From contig OZ253586.1 in assembly GCA_965263155.1 (NCBI GenBank), forward strand, positions 248,001 through 312,000: a stretch of 64,000 nt of DNA, given 5' to 3'. How positions within the stretch are numbered: position 1 is the first letter of the stretch; each line of letters opens with the position of its first letter. Position numbers and translations under genes: made by a program. Under the pieces are notes generated by a model. It saw only the letters and a list, made by a program, of their open reading frames with translations, did not search any database and had not been told where the DNA came from. Positions 58,429-64,000 of this stretch are shown here, in pieces. Source of the stretch: JAAXIE01 sp965263155 (lineage in GTDB: Bacteria > Chloroflexota > Dehalococcoidia > Lucifugimonadales > JAAXIE01).

Positions 58429-61155
58429 ATGCTAGAAGAGTACCGGCGCAAGCGAGACTTCGGTGCCACCCACGAACCCGACGCCACTTCGACGCCCAAC
58501 TCTTGGGGCTCCCTCAAGTTCATCGTGCAGAAGCACGCCGCCCGTGGCCTCCACTACGACTTCCGGCTGGAGTTGGACGGCGTACTGAAGTCGTGGGCTG
58601 TACCCAAAGGACCATCGCTGGACCCGGCCCAGAAGCGGCTGGCAGTGCTGGTGGAAGACCACCCGCTGGAATACGGCGGCTTCGAGGGCGTCATTGGCGA
58701 GGGGAACTACGGGGCGGGGCAGGTGATAGTGTGGGACACAGGCATTTACTCCCCCGACGAAGGTGGACGCCTTTCCTTCACCGACCGCGATGATGCTGAA
58801 CAACGGATGCGGCGGGGCGTTGAAGCGGGCAAGCTCTCTTTCACACTGCGGGGTCACAAGCTGCGGGGGTCATGGACCTTGGTGCGCACCAGCCGCAGCC
58901 CCAAGGACTGGCTGCTCATCAAGCACAAAGACGAGTACGCCAGCGCCGACCGCGAGGTGCTGGACGACGAGCGATCCGCCATATCCGGCGCCACTCTAGA
59001 GGAGCTAAAGAATGGCAGCGCACCGCTGATCCAAACGCCTGCGCCCACCACACCGACGCCCTTCCCCGACAGAATGAAGCCGATGCTAGCACGGCTGGCT
59101 GACGGGCCCTTCACCCATGCCGATTGGCTGTTCGAGCCCAAGTTGGACGGCATCCGGGCCGTGGCCTACCTGCAACGAGGGCAAGTCATCCTGCGGAGCC
59201 GGGTGGGGAACAACATCACTTCGGAATTCCCAACACTGGTAGCCGCGCTGCAGACCCAACCTCAGGAAGAGATGGTGCTGGACGGGGAGATCGTCGCCCT
59301 CGACGACAACGGTCTGCCTAACTTCAGCCTGCTACAGCGTGTCCGCGGAGATGCGGGCCGCGCCGTGGGCCAAGGGCAGGAACCTACCAGCCCACTCCTC
59401 TATTACGCATTCGACCTGTTGCACTTGGATGGCGCCAGCTTGCTGTCGTCGCCTCTGTCAGAGCGGAAGAGGTGGCTGCGTCGCGCACTGGTCCCTAGTG
59501 AACAGCTGCGACTGGTGGATCATGTCGAGGGTGAGGGGGAGTTTTTCTTCCAAGGCGCAGCCCGATTGGGGCTGGAGGGGATGGTGGCCAAGAGGACCGA
59601 CAGCCCCTACGAGCCTGGGGTGCGCAGCCGACACTGGCTCAAGGTAAAGGCCCTGTCGTCTCAAGAGTTCGTGATAGGAGGTTACACGAGGGGCGAGGGC
59701 TTCCGAACCACGACCTTCGGGGCGCTCTTGTTGGGAATATACGAGGGCGACGAACTGCGTTACGCCGGACGGGTCGGCAGTGGCTTCGACTTGGCGACCA
59801 TCGACAGCCTGCTGGAGCGTATGCGCCCCTTGGAGGTGGAGACCTCACCTTTCATTCCCAACCCGGAACTGCAGAAGACCGACGCCCAGTGGGTCCGACC
59901 TCAGTTAGTGGCCCAAGTCAAGTTCGCCCAATGGACCGACGACCATCGACTGCGCACTCCGGTATACATGGGGCTGCGCAGCGACGTAGATGCCAAGGGT
60001 GTCCACCGCGAGGAATCGGAGGCTGTCGCACCGGTCGCACCGGTCGCACCGTCCGCACTGAACGCACGCCGCAGGGCGCCGGTCCCCGATGCAGAGCTAG
60101 CCATAAACGTGCTACAGCAGCTCGAAGGCCGGGCCGACAGGGCCTTGGTGGAAGTCGCAGGGCACCGCATCAGCCTTACGAATCTCAACAAGCCCCTGTG
60201 GCCTGAGACCAACGATCACCCTGCCATTACAAAGGGCGACATGATTCGATTCTACGCCCGCATAGCGCCAGCGCTTCTGCCTCACCTGCGATACCGGCCT
60301 CTCACCCTCACCCGCTACCCCAACGGCATCAACGGGGAGAGCTTCTACCAAAAGCACTGGCCCCAAGGGGTGCCAGACTATGCCGATACGGTGAACGTGT
60401 TCTCCTCCCACAACGAAGGGGACGGTGAGTACGTCATGGGGAACAACCTGCCCACGCTGCTGTGGCTGGCCCAATTGGCCGACCTTGAGTTGCATCCTTG
60501 GCTTTCGCGGGTGGTACGTGCCCCGGACGCGACTAGCCTGCCCGACACCTTCACCGGCTCGGAGGAGGCCATCAAGGCCAGCGTCCTCAACTACCCCGAC
60601 TACGTGGTGTTCGACCTCGACCCCTACATCTATTCCGGCCAAGAGAAGGCCGGAGACGAGCCCGAGCTCAACCGCAGCGCTTTCAGCAAAGCAGCCGAGG
60701 TGGCGTATGCCCTCAAGGAGGTTCTGGACCATCTCTCCCTGTCGTCCTACCTCAAGACATCCGGGAAGACGGGGCTGCATGTGTACGTTCCCGTGCTGCG
60801 CCAGTACGACTACTCCATCACCCGCAAGGCGTGCGAGGTGATCGGACGCTACCTGATGCAGCAGATGCCCAACGACATTACCATGGACTGGGCAGTGAAC
60901 CGCCGCAACGGCAAGGTATTCCTAGACCACAACCAGAACGTCCGCTCCAAGAACATGGCCTCCATCTATTCGCTGCGGCCTCTGGCAGGCGCCCCCGTCT
61001 CCACACCTCTGCGCTGGGACGAGCTGGGCCGTGTGTACCCTACCGACTTTACCATCGAGACCGTCCCGCCAAGGGTCAACGCCTTGGGCGACCTATGGGC
61101 CGACGCCCTAACGGCGAAGCATGACCTGCGACAGTTGCTCGACCTCAGCCTCTGA
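58429..61155 (+). CDS. ligD: DNA ligase D (phosphoesterase-ligase-polymerase)
   Basis: A 908-residue end-joining ligase. Domain 1 (about 1-180) is the 3'-phosphoesterase: FIVQKHAARGLHYDFRLELDG with its metal histidines, and GEGNYGAGQVIVWDTG. Domain 2 (about 210-530) is the ATP-dependent ligase with the adenylated lysine near residue 239 in FEPKLDGIRA, LDGEIVALDDNG and GLEGMVAKRTDSPYEPG. Domain 3 (about 580-908) is the primase-type polymerase with FYARIAPALLPHLRYRPLTLTRYPNG and FDLDPY near 728. The PE-LIG-POL order matches the Pseudomonas type, not the mycobacterial order. It seems complete, with no frameshift. Confidence 0.96.
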   Translation: MLEEYRRKRDFGATHEPDATSTPNSWGSLKFIVQKHAARGLHYDFRLELDGVLKSWAVPKGPSLDPAQKRLAVLVEDHPLEYGGFEGVIGEGNYGAGQVIVWDTGIYSPDEGGRLSFTDRDDAEQRMRRGVEAGKLSFTLRGHKLRGSWTLVRTSRSPKDWLLIKHKDEYASADREVLDDERSAISGATLEELKNGSAPLIQTPAPTTPTPFPDRMKPMLARLADGPFTHADWLFEPKLDGIRAVAYLQRGQVILRSRVGNNITSEFPTLVAALQTQPQEEMVLDGEIVALDDNGLPNFSLLQRVRGDAGRAVGQGQEPTSPLLYYAFDLLHLDGASLLSSPLSERKRWLRRALVPSEQLRLVDHVEGEGEFFFQGAARLGLEGMVAKRTDSPYEPGVRSRHWLKVKALSSQEFVIGGYTRGEGFRTTTFGALLLGIYEGDELRYAGRVGSGFDLATIDSLLERMRPLEVETSPFIPNPELQKTDAQWVRPQLVAQVKFAQWTDDHRLRTPVYMGLRSDVDAKGVHREESEAVAPVAPVAPSALNARRRAPVPDAELAINVLQQLEGRADRALVEVAGHRISLTNLNKPLWPETNDHPAITKGDMIRFYARIAPALLPHLRYRPLTLTRYPNGINGESFYQKHWPQGVPDYADTVNVFSSHNEGDGEYVMGNNLPTLLWLAQLADLELHPWLSRVVRAPDATSLPDTFTGSEEAIKASVLNYPDYVVFDLDPYIYSGQEKAGDEPELNRSAFSKAAEVAYALKEVLDHLSLSSYLKTSGKTGLHVYVPVLRQYDYSITRKACEVIGRYLMQQMPNDITMDWAVNRRNGKVFLDHNQNVRSKNMASIYSLRPLAGAPVSTPLRWDELGRVYPTDFTIETVPPRVNALGDLWADALTAKHDLRQLLDLSL

Positions 61156-61165
61156 ACTGAGGGCC

Positions 61166-62779
61166 CTAGCGTTGCTGCCGCAGGAACAGCAGCACCATGG
61201 GCAGAGCCGACACCGCCACAAGCAGCAGCCCAGCCATGGCCGCTTGGGCGAAGAAGGCCTCGGAGGCGGCAGACCAGACCGAGGTGGCTAGGGTCTGGAA
61301 GCCGGGCGGAGCAAGAATCAGTGTCGCGGGCAACTCCTTCATGGTGAGCAGGAACACCAAGGCCGCCCCCGCCAGTATGCCAGGCCCTACCAAGGGCACG
61401 GTAACTGTCAGCAGACGGCGCAGCGAGTTGGCCCCCAAGTTACGCGCCGCCTCTTCTACACGAGGGCTGACCTGCAGCATCGAGGTGCGCGTCGCTCCTA
61501 CCGAGGCCGGCAGGTACAACACCACGTAGGCCAGCACGAGAAGAGGCAGCGTCTGGTACAAGGGCGTGGCATATCCGGCCCCGAAGTACACCAGCCCCAA
61601 GGCCACGGCAATCGCTGGCAGGGCAAAGCCCACGTAGGAGGCCCGCTCTAACAGGCGGGTGGCCCTTCCAGGATACCGTACCGCTAGGATGGCCACAGGC
61701 AGCGCAGCCACCGCAGCCACTGCCATGGCCAGCGCCGACACGTACAGCGACCGCCAACCGGCACTCCACAACGGCGATAAAGCCTCCCCAGAGTCGATCC
61801 CACGCACCAGCCAGTAGGCTAGGACTCCTAGGGGAATCACTAGGGAGAAGATGCACACGAGGCCACAGTAGGCTAGGGCAGGCCAGCGCCATCGTCCAAG
61901 GGGCACTCGCAATGGCGTGGCAGATACGCGCCCACTGCTGCGGTCGTAGCGGCCAACGCCACGGGCTAGGCTCTCACCCATAAGCAGCAACACCGCCAAG
62001 ACCAAGAGCGCAAGGCATAGCCCAGCAGCAAGGTTGCGATCAAAGGCCGACTCGTACTGTATGAAGATGGCGCGGGTGAAGGTCTCGTAGTCCAGCAAAG
62101 AGACCGCGCCGAAGTCGCTGAGGGTGTAGAGGGCCACCAGCAATGCACCAGACAGCAGGGCTGGACGCAGAAGAGGCAGGGTGACCTTGAAGAAGATGGT
62201 CCAGCCACCGTAGCCCAAGCTGCGGGCTGTCTCATCCAAGCCGTGGTCCAACTGTCGCATCGCCGCCCGCAACGGCAGGAGGACATACGGGAAGCTCAGC
62301 AGTACCAAGGTAAGTGTCGCTCCCGGCAGGCCGTATATGTCCGGCAGCCTCTCAACGCCGAACAGAGCTTCCAGTAGGTCTTGCAGCATCCCCTTGGGCC
62401 CTAGGGTCACCACAACCAGAAAGCCCCCTATATAGGAAGGAACGACAAGTGGCAGGGTGTTGATGACTTCCCAAGCGCGGCGAAAGGGCAGGTCGGTGCG
62501 CTCGGTAAGCCATGCCAAGGGCAAAGCCAGCGCCACTGACCCAGTGGTGACGGTGATCAAAAGCAAGCAGGTGCGCCCTAAGGTCTCGAGCGTACGATTC
62601 CGGAACAGCAGGTCCCAAGTATCACCACCAGCGCCAAGAGCCCGCAGCAGCAGATAGACCAAGGGCAGGGCCATGGCAGCGGCTACCACGCAAGCTGGGC
62701 CCCACAACAGCAACGGAGCCCCATTGCGCCCACCTGTACAGCTCCCCAGACGCAGAGAAAGCAGCTTCCCTGTGGTCAC
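61166..62779 (-). CDS. Iron-type ABC transporter permease (FbpB/AfuB-like)
   Basis: A 537-residue permease with two binding-protein-dependent transport domains of six helices each, the fused form of Fe3+ ABC importers. The first EAA-type loop is ETARSLGYGGWTIFFKVTLPLLRPALL (near residue 190) and the second is EEAARNLGANSLRRLLTVTVPLVGPGIL (near 455). No ATPase or periplasmic binding-protein gene is adjacent in the window, so the other parts must lie elsewhere. The gene is divergent from a DtxR-type metal regulator, which favours iron or manganese as the cargo; this is inference. Confidence 0.88.
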   Translation of the reverse strand: MTTGKLLSLRLGSCTGGRNGAPLLLWGPACVVAAAMALPLVYLLLRALGAGGDTWDLLFRNRTLETLGRTCLLLITVTTGSVALALPLAWLTERTDLPFRRAWEVINTLPLVVPSYIGGFLVVVTLGPKGMLQDLLEALFGVERLPDIYGLPGATLTLVLLSFPYVLLPLRAAMRQLDHGLDETARSLGYGGWTIFFKVTLPLLRPALLSGALLVALYTLSDFGAVSLLDYETFTRAIFIQYESAFDRNLAAGLCLALLVLAVLLLMGESLARGVGRYDRSSGRVSATPLRVPLGRWRWPALAYCGLVCIFSLVIPLGVLAYWLVRGIDSGEALSPLWSAGWRSLYVSALAMAVAAVAALPVAILAVRYPGRATRLLERASYVGFALPAIAVALGLVYFGAGYATPLYQTLPLLVLAYVVLYLPASVGATRTSMLQVSPRVEEAARNLGANSLRRLLTVTVPLVGPGILAGAALVFLLTMKELPATLILAPPGFQTLATSVWSAASEAFFAQAAMAGLLLVAVSALPMVLLFLRQQR

Positions 62780-62828
62780 AGCAGGCCGGATTTCATTTCA
62801 TATGTGCAGGCTAGACGCTCGAAACTGT

Positions 62829-62849
62829 ATGTCATAACTATAATGATAT
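62829..62849. promoter_or_regulatory. Dyad, possible DtxR-family operator
   Basis: ATGTCAT-aactata-ATGATAT: half-sites of 7 bases, inverted with one mismatch, 7-base spacer. It includes a plus-strand TATAAT at 62839-62844. It lies between the permease and the metal-dependent regulator genes. The sequence does not match the classical DtxR or MntR consensus. Confidence 0.4.
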
Positions 62850-62871
62850 GTGTCCACTAAATGGCTGAATG

Positions 62872-62900
62872 ACTGTATCCACACAGGGCGGCACTGTCAA
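62872..62900 (-). promoter_or_regulatory. Promoter candidate for the ABC permease gene
   Basis: Minus strand: TTGACA (62900-62895) and TACAGT (62877-62872), spacing 17 bases. Transcription would begin near 62866, so the dyad at 62829-62849 would lie just after the start site, where a repressor could block it. Confidence 0.45.
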
Positions 62901-62980
62901 CAGAACGACATCCGTCTCTAGCTGAGCATTCTGCATGGTGATAGAATCGCCAAAAGGCTCCGAGAGGGGGACCCACAGAC

Positions 62981-63649
62981 ATGATGCTTGGCGAGCCGAA
63001 GCCAGAAGTCAGCGTCGTCACCGAGAACTACCTTCAAGCCATCTACAAGTTGGGTGAACGCAAGGAGGCGGTATCGCCGACGCGATTGGCGGAAGTGATG
63101 GACGTTTCAGTGGCCACCGCAGTGGGCACCGTGAAGCGCCTTACGCGGCAGGATATGGTGGAAGTGGCCAGCAACAAGGAAGTCTCCCTCACCATCAAAG
63201 GCCGTGAGGTGGCTGAGTCGGTGGTGCGCCGGCATCGCTTGGCGGAACGCATGCTCATAGAGATGCTGGGCTTGGAGTGGTACAAGGCCCACCGCGAGGC
63301 CCACCGTCTGGAGCACGCTATTTCTCCCGATGTGGAGCGCAAGATGGTAGAAGCCCTCGGCTACCCGGAGACCAACCCCTACGGGCAACCCATCCCGGGC
63401 TACTGCAACTCCCACCAGAAAATTCGGCCTCTTGCCGATGGCGCGCAGGGGGAGAATGTGCTGGTCAGTCAGGTGCCTGAAGAGGACATACAACTGCTGA
63501 CCTTCTTTGACGAAATCAACGTCAAGCCAGGCGCGGAAATACTGGTGAAGGAATCAGCTCCCTACAAAGGCACCGTCACCATTGAGGTTGCAGGCGAAGA
63601 GGTGGTGTTGGGCATCGAGGTCGCGAGGAAGATTCAAGTCGTAGCCTGA
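62981..63649 (+). CDS. DtxR-family metal-dependent transcriptional regulator
   Basis: A 222-residue regulator of the DtxR/MntR/IdeR type. The winged helix occupies about residues 10-70 (ENYLQAIYKLGERKEAVSPT and VATAVGTVKRLTRQDMVEVA). The dimer and metal-binding domain follows (RRHRLAERMLIEMLGLEW, AHRLEHAISPDVERKMVEALG), with glutamate, histidine and histidine in ligand-like places. The C-terminal FeoA-like SH3 domain is residues 150-222. It probably represses metal uptake when iron or manganese is bound. The divergent ABC permease is the natural first target. Confidence 0.93.
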   Translation: MMLGEPKPEVSVVTENYLQAIYKLGERKEAVSPTRLAEVMDVSVATAVGTVKRLTRQDMVEVASNKEVSLTIKGREVAESVVRRHRLAERMLIEMLGLEWYKAHREAHRLEHAISPDVERKMVEALGYPETNPYGQPIPGYCNSHQKIRPLADGAQGENVLVSQVPEEDIQLLTFFDEINVKPGAEILVKESAPYKGTVTIEVAGEEVVLGIEVARKIQVVA

Positions 63650-63703
63650 CGTCTCCACACCTAGCATAGGGGCACCCCTGCCAGTTGCCCCCGGGCCAGA
63701 CCC

Positions 63704-64000
63704 CTACTGGTTCGCCGACCATATCGTGCGGTAGTCGCCCTTGCCGCTTATGACGTCCACCATCTCCTGACGCTCCAAGCGGGCCAACTGCTCAATCGCT
63801 CGGCGTAGCTCGCGCATCGCCTCGCTGCTCCCCGTTGCAGTAAGCTTCTTGGCCAAGGCGTCGGCCACGCCCAAACTTACCAAGCTGGTGATGTACTTGG
63901 GCCATGGGATCACCACCAAGTGGTCGGGGCGGGCGAACTGGGGGCGCAGCCGGTGGACGGCTCGTATGCGTTCCTCCAACCCCCGGGTCTGGGGCATGGC
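63704..64000 (-). CDS. Unidentified protein, C-terminal part, cut by window edge
   Basis: The last 97-98 codons of a minus-strand frame that stays open to the right edge. An ATG at 63997 exists but need not be the start. The segment contains RPQFARPDHLVVIPWPKYITSLVSLGVADALAKKL and ends ISGKGDYRTIWSANQ; it is mostly helical with no motif I recognise. It converges with the DtxR-type regulator, 54 bases between stops. Whether it is a small complete protein or the tail of a longer one cannot be told here. Confidence 0.5.
   Translation of the reverse strand, partial: AMPQTRGLEERIRAVHRLRPQFARPDHLVVIPWPKYITSLVSLGVADALAKKLTATGSSEAMRELRRAIEQLARLERQEMVDVISGKGDYRTIWSANQ

Noticed and set aside
1..64000. 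CRISPR arrays, tRNA, rRNA, transposases, phage genes
   Set aside because: I looked for regularly spaced repeats, clover-leaf or rRNA-like sequence and typical transposase or phage motifs and saw none that I could support.

Overview
The window is a GC-rich (roughly 60 %), densely coded bacterial chromosome segment with about 57 protein genes. I see no rRNA, tRNA, CRISPR array, insertion sequence or prophage. The repertoire is a hopanoid operon built around squalene-hopene cyclase and HpnH, a GlcDEF-type glycolate oxidase, several amidohydrolases, VOC proteins and MFS transporters, a Ku/LigD repair set and a DtxR-type regulator. It resembles a Chloroflexota genome, perhaps of the SAR202/Dehalococcoidia type. 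That is an inference from gene content and style; no marker gene was available to confirm it.

Layout. 1-5.2 kb (minus): a tightly overlapping operon with a D-2-hydroxyacid dehydrogenase, FGGY kinase, class II aldolase, small uncharacterised protein, NAD-dependent epimerase and a nucleoside hydrolase cut by the left edge; it looks like sugar, sugar-acid or nucleoside catabolism. 5.4-11.9 kb (minus): hopanoid operon, polyprenyl synthetase > hpnH > hpnG > shc > yjbQ > squalene/phytoene synthase, joined by stop-start overlaps. 12-13.4 kb: 5-formyl-THF cyclo-ligase and TenA. 13.6-17.7 kb: glcD-glcE-glcF, followed by a DUF2339 membrane protein and a glyoxylate-type aminotransferase. 21.9-28.3 kb: SDR, nnr, acpS, VOC, folD, DUF2905, queA, VOC. 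28.9-33.3 kb: thiolase, VOC, HAD, amidohydrolase and a small gene read through an in-frame TGA. 33.4-34.9 kb: a lower-GC two-gene accessory pair. 35-42.9 kb: apt, MBL hydrolase, amidase with a GatC-like subunit, aldolase/dehydrogenase fusion, LsrF-like aldolase, carboxymuconolactone decarboxylase-like protein and a PaREP1/HEPN-like protein. 42.9-49.7 kb: MFS transporter, remnants of a possible restriction-type gene, an amidohydrolase/ThDP-enzyme group, DUF2335 and a small unknown protein. 49.8-55.6 kb: phosphoesterase, membrane-anchored phosphatase-like protein, MFS and EamA transporters, alpha/beta hydrolase, PIG-L deacetylase. 55.6-61.2 kb: NHEJ cluster (ATP-dependent ligase, Ku, DUF72, LigD). 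61.2-64 kb: iron-type ABC permease divergent from a DtxR-family regulator, then a partial unknown gene.

The most notable find is at 33039-33317. A 92-codon gene has a good ribosome-binding site and an in-frame TGA at codon 30. A perfect 7-bp stem with a CGTG loop begins 13 nt after that TGA, as expected of a bacterial SECIS, and the frame then stays open for 62 codons. The encoded protein resembles the small 'CC/Se motif' (seleno)protein family, so I annotate it as a selenoprotein; an ordinary ORF caller would miss it. Secondary points are the hidden nucleoside hydrolase at the left edge, two non-coding stretches sharing a short TAC-containing motif, a set of dispersed palindromes, the compact hopanoid operon, and a dyad in the DtxR/ABC-permease intergenic region.
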